Positions 1-12,613 of a stretch of 64,000 nucleotides of DNA are shown here, in pieces (within the stretch, counting starts at the first letter, position 1; each line of letters begins with the position of its first letter). Source of the DNA: Microglena sp. YARC. Taxonomy: Eukaryota > Chlorophyta > Chlorophyceae > Chlamydomonadales > Chlamydomonadaceae. The position numbers were made by a program, and so were the translations under genes. Location of the stretch: assembly GCA_022414725.1 (NCBI GenBank), contig CM039464.1:48065604-48129603 (forward strand), in the 5' to 3' direction. Under the pieces are notes generated by a model. That model was given only the letters and a program-made list of their open reading frames with translations. It did no database searches and was not told the DNA's origin.

Positions 1-1443
1 GTGGTGATTTGAGGGTGGAGGTAGTGAGTGGTTGAGGTGAGGGTGTGTGGTGGCTGTGGCGGGGAGTGGTGTGGTTGAGGTGTGGTGGTTGTTTGGTCGG
101 ATGTGATGGTGGTGAGGTGTGGGGTGATTAAATGGAGTGTAAAGAGAGTGTGTGGTGAGGTGGTACAGTGCGGTTGCGTGAAGGAGGAAGTGGATGTGGG
201 TTTGATGGTGGGTGGTGGTGGGATGGTGTGGTGGTGGTGATGGTGATGGTTGAGGTGTGGTTGTGTTAAAGCGCTGACGAAAGTGGTGGTTAGAGTAAGT
301 GGAGAGTGGTGGTGTGCAGTGGTGGTGGGGTGGTGGTGCGGTGGTTGAGGTGGAAGGGTGTAGTGGTGAGGTGTTGAGTGTGTATGATTAAGTGACAGTG
401 GTGAGTGTAGTGTGGAGGTGGAATGTGAGGCGTGAATGGTTGGGTGGTGGTTGTTGAGGTGGTGGTGGTGGTGATTGAGGTGGGAAGTGGTGGTTGAGGT
501 GGTGGTGGTTGGATTGAGGTGGAAGTGGGTGTTTGGGAGAGGTGGTTGGGTGGTGGTGATGTTAAGGGTGATTGATGAAGTGGTGGGTTGAGGTGGTGGT
601 GGGTGGTGATGAGTGGAAGTGGTGGTGATTGTTTAGGTGGAGGTGGTGATTGAGGTGGAAGTGGTGGCTGAGGTGGTTGGGATTAAAGTGGAAGTGGTGT
701 GATTGAGGTGGTGTGGTGTTGAGGTGATATAAAAACTGAGTGGTGGTTGAGGTGGTGGAATTACATCATGGTGAATTTAGCCGACCGCTGGGTGGTGGTG
801 CATAGGTGGTGGTAAAGTGGAACCTCTGTGGTGTCTGTTGAGGTTGGTGGGGGCTCATGGATAATGATTAGAAAAACGGTGTAATCTCACGAAGTGTTAT
901 TAATATAAGTGGTGCATGAGGTGGTGGTGCTTGATTGGGTGGCTTAGCAGTCTTGGTGGTGCGCTGAGGTGGTGGTGGTGATTGGAGGTGGAGTGGTGTT
1001 GAGGTGTGGAGTGTTGTTTTTGTTACAGGTGGTGGTGTGATTGAGGTGGAAGTGGTGGGTTGAGGTGGTGGTGGTGGCTGAGGTTGGTGGTGGTGGTTGG
1101 GTGGTAGTGGTGGTTTGAGGTGGTGGGTGGGACTTGAGGTGGTGGGTGGATATGAGTGGTAAGTTGGTGTTGTGGTGGTGGTGGTTGATTGGTGGGGTGG
1201 TGACGTGCCTGGGTGGAGGCTTGATGGAGGTGGAAGTGGTTGTTGCAGGGTGGTGTCCTGGATTGAGGTGGTGGGTGGTGCAGTTGAGGTGGAGGGATTG
1301 TGGTGGTTGAGGGTGGTGTGCTTTGTCAGTGCGGATGTGCTTAGCAAGTGGAAGTGTGGTGGTTAGTAGCGACTTTGCAGGCAATGGGTGATTAGCTGAA
1401 GGGTGGGAGTAGGGTGTCGTGCAGGTGGTCCTGGTGGTTTGAT
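1..1443. repeat. GGT-rich low-complexity tract
   Basis: The whole stretch is a degenerate tandem sequence built from units such as GGTGGT and TTGAGGTGGAAGTGG, strongly G/T-biased on the plus strand. Both strands are open for long distances (Thr/Pro/His-rich on the minus strand), but this is a composition effect. No exon, conserved motif or RNA gene is visible. It may be the interior of a much longer array that ends in the assembly gap. Confidence 0.8.
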
Positions 1444-2443
1444 NNNNNNNNNNNNNNNNNNNNNNNNNNNNNNNNNNNNNNNNNNNNNNNNNNNNNNNNN
1501 NNNNNNNNNNNNNNNNNNNNNNNNNNNNNNNNNNNNNNNNNNNNNNNNNNNNNNNNNNNNNNNNNNNNNNNNNNNNNNNNNNNNNNNNNNNNNNNNNNNN
1601 NNNNNNNNNNNNNNNNNNNNNNNNNNNNNNNNNNNNNNNNNNNNNNNNNNNNNNNNNNNNNNNNNNNNNNNNNNNNNNNNNNNNNNNNNNNNNNNNNNNN
1701 NNNNNNNNNNNNNNNNNNNNNNNNNNNNNNNNNNNNNNNNNNNNNNNNNNNNNNNNNNNNNNNNNNNNNNNNNNNNNNNNNNNNNNNNNNNNNNNNNNNN
1801 NNNNNNNNNNNNNNNNNNNNNNNNNNNNNNNNNNNNNNNNNNNNNNNNNNNNNNNNNNNNNNNNNNNNNNNNNNNNNNNNNNNNNNNNNNNNNNNNNNNN
1901 NNNNNNNNNNNNNNNNNNNNNNNNNNNNNNNNNNNNNNNNNNNNNNNNNNNNNNNNNNNNNNNNNNNNNNNNNNNNNNNNNNNNNNNNNNNNNNNNNNNN
2001 NNNNNNNNNNNNNNNNNNNNNNNNNNNNNNNNNNNNNNNNNNNNNNNNNNNNNNNNNNNNNNNNNNNNNNNNNNNNNNNNNNNNNNNNNNNNNNNNNNNN
2101 NNNNNNNNNNNNNNNNNNNNNNNNNNNNNNNNNNNNNNNNNNNNNNNNNNNNNNNNNNNNNNNNNNNNNNNNNNNNNNNNNNNNNNNNNNNNNNNNNNNN
2201 NNNNNNNNNNNNNNNNNNNNNNNNNNNNNNNNNNNNNNNNNNNNNNNNNNNNNNNNNNNNNNNNNNNNNNNNNNNNNNNNNNNNNNNNNNNNNNNNNNNN
2301 NNNNNNNNNNNNNNNNNNNNNNNNNNNNNNNNNNNNNNNNNNNNNNNNNNNNNNNNNNNNNNNNNNNNNNNNNNNNNNNNNNNNNNNNNNNNNNNNNNNN
2401 NNNNNNNNNNNNNNNNNNNNNNNNNNNNNNNNNNNNNNNNNNN
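1444..2443. other. Assembly gap (1000 N)
   Basis: Exactly 1000 consecutive N, the usual placeholder for a scaffold join of unknown size. The sequence to its left (GGT-rich) and right (95-bp satellite) is unrelated, so the true distance and even the adjacency of the two sides are not established. Open frames running through it are artefacts. Confidence 0.98.
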
Positions 2444-5400
2444 AGGGGCGGTCAGCCAGGGACTCAGTGATGACAGGCCTGAATGGTTTTAGGGTTAGGG
2501 TTTAACGAATGATCTTCCAAGCAACACCTCATGCATGAAGGGGCGGTCAGCCAGGTACTCAGTGATACCAGGCCTGAATGGGTTTTAGGGTTTAGGGTTT
2601 AAACGAAATGATTCTGCCAAGCACACCTCATGCATGAAGGCGGCGGTCAGCCAGGTACTCAGTGATAAGGCCTGAATGGTTTAGGGTTTAGCGGTTTTAA
2701 ACGAATGAATCTCCAAGCACACCTCATGCAATGAAGGGGCGGTCAGCCAGGTACTCCAGTGATAAGGCCTGAATGGTATTAGGCGTTAGGGTTTAAACGA
2801 ATGATCTCCAAGCACACCTCATGCATGAAAGGGGCGGTCATGCCAAGGTACTCAGTGATCAGGCCTGAATGGTTTTAGGTTTAGGGTTTAAACGGAAAAT
2901 GATCTCAAGCACAACCTCATGCATGAAGGGGCCGGTCAGCAGGTACTCAAGTGATACCAGGCCTGAATGGTTTTTAGGGTTAGGGGGTTTTTAAAACGAA
3001 TGATCTCCAGCACCCACCTCATGCCATGAAGGGCGGTTCAGCCAAGGTACTCAGTGATACAGGCCTGAATGTTTTAGGGTTTAGGGTTTTAAACCAAATG
3101 ATCTCCAAGCACACCTTCAGCATGAAGGGGTGCGGTCAGCAGCGTACTCAGTGATACAGGGCCTGACATGGTTTTAGGTTTAGGCGTTTTTAAACGAATG
3201 ATCTCCAAAGCACACCTCATGCATGAAAGGGGCCGTCAGCAAGTACTCAGTGAGACAGGCCTAATGGTTTTAGGGTTAGGGTTTTAAAACAACATGATCT
3301 CCCCAAGCACACCTCCATGCATGAAGGGCCGGTCAGCCAGGTACTCAGGATTACAAAAGGCCTGGAATGGTTTTAGGTAAGGGTTTTAAACGAATTGAAT
3401 CTCCAAAGCACACCTCATAGCATGAAGGGCGCGGCAGCCAGGGTACTCAGTGATACAGGCCTGAATGGTTTTAGGGTTTAGGGTTTTAAACGAAATGATC
3501 TCCCAAGCCACACCTCATGCATGAAAGGGCGGTTCAGCCAGGTACTCAGTGATTACAGGGCGCTGAATGGTTTTAGGTTAGGGGTTTTAACGACACATGA
3601 TCTCCAAGCACACCTTCATGCATGAAGGGCACGGTCACCAGTACTCAGTTCGAACAGCCTGAATGGTTTTAGGGTCTTAGGGTTTTGGAGATCGAATGAT
3701 CTCCAAGGCACACCTCATGCTATGAAGGGATCGCGGTCAGCCAGGTACTCAGGATAACAGGCCTGAATTGTTTTAGGGTTAAGGGTTTTAAACAAATTGA
3801 TACTCTCCAAGCACACCTCATGCATGTAGGGGTCGGTCAGCCAGGTACTCAGTGATACAGGCCTGAATGTTGTTAGGATTTAGGGTTTTAAACGATATGC
3901 ATCTCCAAGCACACCTCATGCATGAAGGGCGGTCAGGCCAGGTACTCAGTGATACAGCCTGACATGGTTTTAGCGATACTTGTTTAGGGGTTTTAAACGA
4001 CAAATGATCTCCAAGCCACACCTCATGCCATGAAGGGGCGGGTCAGCAGGGACTCAGTGATACAGGCCTGAATTGGTTTTAGGTTTAGGGTTTTAAACGA
4101 ATGATCTTGCCAAGCACACCTCATTGCATGAAGGGGCGGGGGTCAGCCAAGGTACTCAGTGTGATACAGGCCTGAATGGTTTAAGGGGTTGAGGGTTTTT
4201 AAACAATGATCTCCAAAGCCACACCTCATGCCATGAGGGGCCCGCAGCCAGGCTTACATCAGTGATACAGGCCTGAATTGGTTTTATGCTTTAGGGTTTT
4301 AAACGAATGATTCTCCAAGCACACCTCATGCATGAAGGGCGGCTCAGCAGGTACTCAGTGATACAGCCTGAATGGTTTGTAGGGATTTAGGGTTTTAAAC
4401 GAATGATCTCCAAGCACACCCATGCATGAAGGCGGCGGTCAGCCAGTACTTCAGTGAATAACAGCCTGAATGTTTTAGGGTTTTTAGGGTTGTTAAACGA
4501 AATGATCTCAAGCACACCTCATGCATGAAGGGGGCGGTCAGCTCAGGTACTCAGGATACAGGCCTGAATTGGTTTTAGGGTTTAGGGTTTTAAGCTCGAA
4601 TGATCTCAAGCACCACCTCATGCATGAAGGGGCGGTCCCAGCCAGTGCGTACTCAGATGATTTACAGGCCTGAATTGGTTCTTAGGTTTTAGGGTTTTTA
4701 AAACGAATGATCTTCCAAAGCACACCTCATAGCATGAAGGGGCGTCCAGCCAGGTACTCAGTGATACCAGGCCTTGAATGGTTTTTAGGGTTTAGGGTTT
4801 TAAACGAAATGATTCCAAAGCACACTCATGCATGAAGGGGCGGTCAGCCAGGTACTCAGTGATACAGGCCTGAATGGTTTTTAGGGTTTAGGTTTTAACG
4901 AATGATCCCCAAGCCACACCTCATGCATGAAGGGGCGGTCAGCAGGTACTTTCAGTGATACAGGCCTGAATGGTTTTTAGGGTTTAGGGTTTTTTTAAAC
5001 AAAGTGATCTCCAAGCACAACCTCATGCATGAAGGGCGGTCAGCCAGGTACTCAGTGAATACAGCCTGAATGGTTTTAGGTTTAGGTTTTAAACGCAATG
5101 ATCTCCAAGCACACCTCATGCATGAAGGGGCGCGTCAGCCAGGTATCAGTGATACAGGCCTGAATGGTTTTTAGGGTTTAGGGTTTTAAACGAAGAATGA
5201 TCTCCAAGCACACCTCATGCGCCATGAAGGAGAGCGGTCCCAGGTACTCAGTGATACAGGCCTGAATGGTTTTTTAGGGTTTAGGGGTTTTAAACGAATG
5301 ACACCAAGCCACACCTCATGCCCATGAAGGGGCGGTCAGCCAGGTACTCAGTGATACAGGCCTGAATGGTTTTAGGGTTTAGGGTTTTAACGACAATGCA

Positions 5401-8400
5401 TCTCCAAGCACACCTCATGCATGAAGGCGGTCAGCCAGGTTACTCAGTGATACGAGGCCTGAAATGGTTTTAGGTTTTAGGCGTTTTAAACAATGATCTC
5501 CCAAGCACACCCTCATGCATGAAGGGCGGTCAGCCAGGTACTCAGTGATACAGGCCTGAATGGTTAGGGTTTCGGTTGTAGGTTTTTAAACGACATGATC
5601 CTCAAGCACACCTTCATGCAATGAAGGGAGCTGGTCAGCCAGGATACTCAGTGATACAGGCCTGAGATGCGTTTTTAGGGTTTAGGGTTTTTAAACGAAT
5701 GATCTCCAATCACACCTCATGCATGAAGGAGGCGCGTCAGCCAGGTACTCCAGTGTTACAGGCCTGAACATATGGTTTTTAGGGTTTAGGGTTAACGATA
5801 TGATCGTCCAAAGCACACCTCATGCATGAAGGGCCGTCAGCCAGGTAACTCAGTGATAACAGCCTGAATGGTTTTTGAGGGTTTAGGGTTTTAAACGAAT
5901 GATCTCCAAGCACCACCTCCATGCATTGAAGGGGCGGTCACACATGGTACTCAGTGATACAGGCCTAATGTTTTAGGGTTTAGGCGGAGTTTTAATCGAA
6001 TGATCTCCAAGCACACCTCATGCATTGAAAGGCGCGTCAGCCAGGTACTCAGTGTTGATAAAAAAAAAAAAACCCCCCAGCCTTGGGAAATGGGGTTTAG
6101 GTTTAGCGGTTTTAAACAAAATGATCTCCAAGCACCACCTCATGCATGAAGGGGCGGTCCAGCCAGGTACTCAGTGATAACAGCCTGAATTGGTTTAGGT
6201 GTTTAGGGTTTTAAACGAATGATCTCCAAGCACACCTCCATGCCATTTGGGGGGAAGGGGGGGCGGTCAGCCAGGTACTCAGTGACCACAGGCTGAATGG
6301 TTTAGGGCGTTTAGGGTTTTAAACAAATGATCTCCAAGCACACCTCATGCATGAAGGGAGCGGTCAGCCAGGTACTCAGTGATACAGGCGCTGAATGGTT
6401 TGTATGGTTGTAGTTTTAACGAATGATCTCCAAGCACACCTCATGCCATGAAGGGGCGGTCAGCCAGGCTTACTCAGTGATACAGGCCTGAAAATGGTTT
6501 TAGGGTTAGGGTTTTACACGAATGATCTCCAAGCACCACCCATGCAATGAAGGGGGCGGGTTTCAGCCAGGACTCAGTCGATACAGGCCCTCAATGTTTT
6601 AGGGTTTTAGGGTTTTAAACGAATGATTCTCCAAGCACACCTCATGCATGAAGGGCGCGGTCAGCCACGGTACTCAGTGATTACAGGCCTGAATGGTTTA
6701 GAGGGTTAGCCGGTTTTAAACGAATTGATCTCCAAGCACACCCTCATGCATTGAAGGGGCGGTCAGCCAGGTACTCAGTGATACAGGCCTGAATGGTTTT
6801 AGGGTTTAGGGTTTTAAAACGAATGTCTCAAGCCACACCTCATGCATGAAGGGGCGGTCAGGCCAGGTACTCAGTGATACAGCCTGAATGGTTTTAGGGT
6901 TTAGGTTTAATACGTAATGACTCAAGCACACCTCATGCATGAAGGGCGGTCAGCCATGTGTACTCAGTGATACAGGCGCTGAATCGGTTTTAGGGTTAGG
7001 GTTTTAAACAACTATGATCTCCAAGCACACCTCATTGCATGAAGGCGCGGTCAGCCAGGTACTCAGCTGATACAGGGACCTGAATGGTTTTGGGTTAAGG
7101 GTTTTCCAACGAATGTCTCCAAGCACCACCTCATGCGATGAAGCGCGCGGCTCAGCCATTACTCAGTGATACAGGCCTGAAGTTTTAGGGTTTAGGGTTT
7201 TTAAACAAATGCATTCTCCAAGCACACCTCATGCATGAAGCGGCCCGGTCAAGCCAGGTATCAGTGATACAGGCGCTGAATCGTTTTTAGGGTTAAGGGT
7301 TTTTAACGAATGATCTCCAAGCACACCTCATGCATGAAGGGGCGGTCATTCCAATACCTCAGTGATACAGGCCTGAATGGGTTTTTAGGTTTAGGGTTTT
7401 AAACGAATGGATCTCAAGCACACCTCATGCTATTTGAAGGGCGCGCGTCAGCCAGGTACTAGTGATTACATGCCTAGAATGGAATTTTAGGGTTTAGGTT
7501 ATTTAAACGAATGATCTCCAAGCCACCAACCTCATGCCATGAAGGGCGGTCACCAGGTAACTCAGCTGATACAGGCGCTGAATGGTTTTAGGGTTTAGGT
7601 GGTTTTAAAATCGAATTGATCTCCAAGCACACCTCATGCATGAAGGGGGCGCGTCAGCCAGGTACTCAGGGGATACAGGCCTGAAGGTTTTAGGGTTAAG
7701 GGTTTTAACAAAATGATCCTCCAAGCACACCTCATGCATGAAGGGGCGGTCAGCCAGGGTATCAGGATACAGGCCTGAATGGTTTTTAGGGTTTAGGGTT
7801 TAAACGTGCCTATATCTCCAAGCACACCTCATGCATGAAGGGGCGGTCAGCCAGGTACTCAGTGATACAGGCCTGGAATGGTTTTAGGGTTTAGCGGTTT
7901 AAACGATTGATTCTCCAAGCACACCTCATGCCATGAAGGGCGGATCAGCCAGGTACTCAGGATACAGGCACTGAAGGTTTAGGTTTTAGGGTTTTAAACG
8001 GAATGATCTCCAAGCCACACCTCATGCCATGAAGGGCTTGTTCCAGCCAGGTACTTCACAGTGGATACAGGCCTGAATGTTTTAGGGTTTAGGGTTTAAA
8101 CGATGATCTCCAAGCACACCTCATTGCATGAAGGGGCGGTGCAGCCACTGGTACTCCCCAGTGAATACAGGCACTGAATGTATTTAGGGTTAAGGGTTTT
8201 AACAAAATGATCTCCAAGGCACACCTCATGCATGAACGGGGCGGTCAGCAGGTACTCCAGTGATACAGGCCTGAATGGCTTTTAGGGTTTAGGGTTTTAA
8301 ACGAATGATCGCAAGCACACCTCATGCATGAAGGCGTGCGGTCAGCCAGGTACTCAGTGATACAGCGCCTGAATGTTTTATGGTTTAGGTTTTAATACGG

Positions 8401-8795
8401 AATGATCTCCAAAGCACACCTCATGCATTGAAGGGGCGGTCAAGCCAGGCTACTCATGATACAGGCCTGAATGCCGTTTTAGGGTTAGGGTTTTAAACGA
8501 AGGATTCTCCAAGCACACCTCATGCATTGAAGGTGGCGGTCAGCCACGGTACTCAGTATACAGGCCTGAAGGTTTAGGGTTGTAGCGGTTTGAAACGAAT
8601 GATCTCCAAGCACACCTCAGCGTATGAAGGGGCGGTCAGCCAGGTACTCAGTGATACAAGGCCTGCATATGGTTCTTAGGGTTTAGGGTTTTAAACGAAT
8701 GATCTCCAAGCACAACCTCATGCATGAAAGGGGCGGTCAGCCAAGGTAGTCCAGTGATACAAGGCCTGAATGGTTTTAGGGGTTTAGGGTTTAGG
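2444..8795. repeat. 95-bp satellite array with telomere-like core
   Basis: About 65 head-to-tail copies of a unit of roughly 95 bp. Landmarks in each unit are GGGGCGGTCAGCCAGGTACT, CAGTGATACAGGCCTGAATG, a core of TTTTAGGGTTTAGGGTTTTA, and ATGATCTCCAAGCACACC followed by the palindrome TCATGCATGA. Units differ mainly by one-base insertions and deletions, the pattern of uncorrected long reads, so true unit identity is probably higher. The TTTAGGG pair resembles the plant-type telomere repeat. No coding sequence is present. It lies beyond the last recognised exon of the SFI1-like gene and could be intronic or intergenic. Confidence 0.93.
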
Positions 8796-9334
8796 GTTAA
8801 CCATTATTCAACATTGTTATTTATAGCTATTTGCTAGTCTTGTTGATTTGGTCTGACAATCTCTCTGGTCTGCATACATGTAGTGCAAGTCACATGATTC
8901 CCCCAAGGACATCTCACGCATGTAGGGGTGGCCAGCCATGTACTCAGTGATTTCAATGTATGTCTATCAGTATATGTTCATGTGATTCAATTATAGTTGA
9001 ACTTGCGCATGGCTTAAGGGCATTGAATGCATGCATGCTTGTGTTGTTGTGGCAAAGGGAGAACCATTATTTATAGCGCATGTGTGTCTATTTCAGTTCG
9101 CCTTTCTGTCTGAATGTGGCCAAGACTATGCAATGTTTTGATGCCTCTTTCTTTGTTTGTCTGTTAGTCTGTGTCTGCATGTTTTTTCAGTCCGGTCTGC
9201 CTGGATAAGTCTGAATATGCTGTTATTATGTCTGTTAGTCCGATTGTTATCTATTCTGGGCTAGCTATTCTGTCTGTTCAGTCTGATTATATCTACTTAG
9301 TCTGCTCTGTCAGTCTGGACATAAGAGCACCCAC
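8796..9334. other. Non-coding unique sequence beside the satellite
   Basis: AT-rich unique sequence without a supported gene. It contains one diverged satellite copy near 8892-8952. Two short similar blocks (ACCATTATT followed by TTATAGC) lie near 8800-8832 and 9062-9078. I see no other structure. Confidence 0.55.
8892..8952. repeat. Detached, diverged copy of the 95-bp satellite
   Basis: The stretch CCCCAAGGACATCTCACGCA, then TGTAGGGGTGGCCAGCCATG and TACTCAGTGAT follows the order of the satellite unit with many substitutions, and lies about 100 bp outside the array. Being in clean unique sequence, its differences are probably real divergence and not read error. It may be an older copy or an array-edge remnant. 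Confidence 0.65.
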
Positions 9335-9416
9335 CTGCATGGTTCGCTGGTGCTTCTGGTCCGCCACCACCTCCTTCCAGCCTCGCCAGCGATGTCCAGG
9401 GTTGACGACCAAGGAT
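9335..9416 (-). CDS. Possible further exon of the SFI1-like gene
   Basis: On the minus strand one frame reads RWRGWKEVVADQKHQRTMQ and then meets a good donor (CAG then GTGGGT). The W-x-x-W pattern and charged helix fit an SFI1 repeat. However, the only upstream AG gives a phase that does not continue the previous exon (phase 0), so an indel, a missed micro-exon or a chance match is possible. Confidence 0.3.
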
Positions 9417-9424
9417 CTTCATAA

Positions 9425-9774
9425 GCCAGTAATTCGCCAATCGCTTCATTACGCAACCGAGTAATGTGTGCCATGCCTGTCGTGGGGTTGGTGTGAACCC
9501 TGGGTTGGATGTGATGTGATGGCCTAGTTAAAAAGGCCTCGCGTGTGTGGTGTGTGTGTAAAGAGGGAGGGGCACGAAGCCTTGAGCAAGATGTGCTAGT
9601 TAAACAGGCCTCACGTGTGGTATGTGTGTGTGTGGTATGTTGCAGGTGCGTGTGGTATGTTGTTTTGAGCAAGATGGCTACGTTAAACAGGCCTCAATAG
9701 TGTTTAGGTATGTGTGGTATGTGTGTGTAATATTGTGTGTGTGTCTAGTGGTTTTTGATGTATTGACCATGATG
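9425..9774. other. Non-coding intron-like sequence
   Basis: Contains several loose copies of a short block (TTAAACAGGCCTC followed by GTGTGTGGTATG) that resembles the start of the array unit to its right. This probably marks the decayed edge of that array. No exon is supported. Confidence 0.5.
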
Positions 9775-11075
9775 TGCGATGTTAACAGACCTCACCTGGA
9801 ATACCTCCGCTAGTGGACTAGGATGCAAGACGACGAAGGGACCTTTGGTATGTGTGTGGGGGGGCGTGGGGGGGAGGGGCACCAGGCCTTGACCATAATG
9901 TGCGAGTTAAACAGACCTCACCTGGAATACCTCCGCTAGTGGACTCGGATGCAAGACGATGGTACGAAGGACCTTGGTATGTGTGTGGGGGGTGGGGTGG
10001 GGGGGAGGGGCACCAGGCCTTGACCATAATGTGCGAGTTAAACAGACCTCACCTGGAATACTCCGCTAGTGGACTCGGATGCAAGACGACGAAGGACCTT
10101 GGTATGTGTGTGGGGGTGGGGGTGGGGGGGAGGGGCACCAGGCCTTGGACCATAATGTGCGAGATTAAACAGACCTCACCTGGAATACTCCGCTAGTGGA
10201 CTTGGATGCCAAGACGACGAAGGACCTTGGATGTGTGGTGGGGCGTGGGGTGGGGGGGAGGGGCACCAGGCCTTGACCATAATGTGGCGAGTTAAACAGA
10301 CCTCACCTGGAATACTCCGCTAGTGGACTCGGATGCAAGATGACGAAGGACCTTTGGTATGTGTTGTGGGTGGTGGGGTGGGGGGAGGGCACCAGGCCTT
10401 GACCATAATGTGCGAGCTTAAACAGACCTCACCGTGGAATACTCCGCTAGTGGACTCGGAACTGCAAGACGATACGAAGGACCTTGGTATGGTGTGTGGG
10501 GTGGGGTGGGGGGGGAGGGGCACCCAGGCCTTGACCATAATGTGCGAGTTAAACAGAACTCACCTGGAATACTCCGCTGTGGACTTCGGATTGCAACCAC
10601 GACGCAAGGACCTTGGTAATGTGAAATGTGGGGGTGGGGTGGGGGGAGGCGTGCACAGGGCCTTGACCGATAATGTGCGACGTTAACAAGACCTCTGGAA
10701 TACATCCGTAGTGGACTCGGATGCAAAGACGACCGAAGGACCTTTGGTATCGTGTGTGGGGTGTGGGGGAGGGGCACCATAGGCTTGAACCATAATGTGC
10801 CGAGTTAAACAGACCTCACTGGAACTCGTGGCTAGTGAGTCTCGCGATGCAAAGAACGACGAAGGAGCCTTGGTATTGTGTTGGGTGGTGGGGTTGGGGG
10901 GCAGAGGGCACCAGGCCTTGGACCATAATCGTGCGAGTTTTAAAAAAAAAAAAACAGACCTCACCTGGAATACTCCGCTAGTGGACTCGGATGCAAGACG
11001 ACGAAGGACCTTGGTATGTGTGTGGGGGTGGTGGGGGGAGGGGCACCAGACCGATTATGTTGCGAGTTAAACAGA
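9775..11075 (-). repeat. Exon-echo array, donor side of exon 11081-11311
   Basis: About ten copies of a 125-135 bp unit. On the minus strand each copy repeats the last 45 or so bases of the exon (frame reads RRLASESTSGVFQ), the donor CAG/GTGAG and about 80 bp of intron including a C-rich, CACACA-rich tract. The tract resembles a polypyrimidine tract ahead of the next copy. Copies are noisy with small indels. An A13 insertion near 10940 looks like a consensus artefact. Confidence 0.85.
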
Positions 11076-11080
11076 CTCAC

Positions 11081-11311
11081 CTGGAATACTCCGCTAGTGG
11101 ACTCCGACGCAAGACGACGAAGGACCTTGGCCATTAAAGCATGTGCCTTTGAGTTTGTCACTTTTTCCCCGTGCCAGGTGTAGAAGGCCTCTGCTTTCAT
11201 GCGCATCTTCACCATCCTGGACACCTCTCTGAGACCCATGAAGAGCCGCCACTCATTCATGGCCTCCAGTAGCAGTCTGTTCTTGATTTTGCTCATGATT
11301 TCCATGGACAC
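11081..11311 (-). CDS. SFI1-like gene, exon (most 3' confident exon)
   Basis: Acceptor ACAG before GTGTCC and donor CAG/GTGAGT. Reads through AMNEWRLFMGLREV and AEAFYTWHGEKV, two Trp-anchored repeat ends, and finishes STSGVFQ in phase 0. Both edges are echoed in the adjacent introns. Confidence 0.82.
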
Positions 11312-12572
11312 CTGTTTGTGTTTTGTTCAGTTTCAGTTAAGTATTTATTTATTTTAGTTTGTGCATTAGTATGTGCTTTTAGTTGTGTTTTTATTGCCAG
11401 CATCAGCCGGCATGTTAGTTTTTTTGTTGCTGGCCTGTTCTTGATCTTGCTCATGATTTCCAGGGTCACCTGTTTGAGTTTGGTTTATTAATTTTATCAT
11501 TTATTTATTTTAGTTGGTGCGTTAGCATGTGCTTTTATTTGTGTTTCTATTGCCAGCATGTTAGTTTTTTTGTTGTCGGCCTATTCTGTACACACACAAA
11601 CACTCCACTTCACACACTATGCTTACATACTGCACTATAGACACTGCATGCGACGTGTATGCTTGTACCTGCTGCATACTAGCTAGCCACACCATAAAAA
11701 CGATCAAACAATTCCAACGTGCTTATATTTGTGTCTTTATTGCCTGCATCAGCCTGTATTGTTGTTTGTTTGTTGCCGGCATTGTTGGCGATGGTGCTCA
11801 TGATCTCCATGGTTCAGTTATCAGGCAATTTTGGGCTATTGCAGGCTATTTTGGGTTATTTCAGGCTCTAGCTATTTCAAGCTAGAGTTTAAATATGTTT
11901 TTGTTTGTGTGTTAGTATGTGTTTTTATTTGTGTTTGTATTGTTGCACATGCTCTGCTTACACTCACACTCCACTGCACACACTATACTTACACACACTA
12001 CACTACACACACTGAATGAGACATGACATGTAAGTTTACCTGCTGCATCCTAGCTCGCCATTCCATGAAAGCGATCCAAGAATTCCAAGCCTGAGCCATG
12101 CCTAGGTTGGCCCAGCGACGTGCAATCTGGCCTTGTGTCTTTTTCAGCTGGCGGCAATACACCACCCGCGCCCTCCACTGAAGAAAGGACACTGCGCAGA
12201 GTGAGAGAGGACGTGGAGAAAAACAAAATGAGAAGAATAAAAGTTGGCGATGCCACACCACCTGCACCCTCCACTGAAGAAAGGACACTGCGGAGAGTAA
12301 GAGGGACATTTAGAGAAACAAAATGAAAAGAAGAAAGTAGGCGACGTCACACAACCTGCACCCTCCACTGAAGGGAGGGCACTGCGGAGAGTAAGAGGGA
12401 CATATAGAGAAACAAAATGAAAAGAATAAAGTAGGCGACGTCACACCACCTGCACCCTCCACTGAAGGGAGGGCACTGCGGAGAGTAAGAGGGACATATG
12501 GAGAAATAAACGAGAAGAATAAAGTTGGCGATGACACTCTACCTGCACCCTCCACTGAAGGAAGGACACTGC

Positions 12573-12613
<41 letters not shown>

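Noticed and set aside
1403..2505. Open frames spanning the N gap
   Set aside because: Unknown bases carry no stop codons, so the frames are meaningless.
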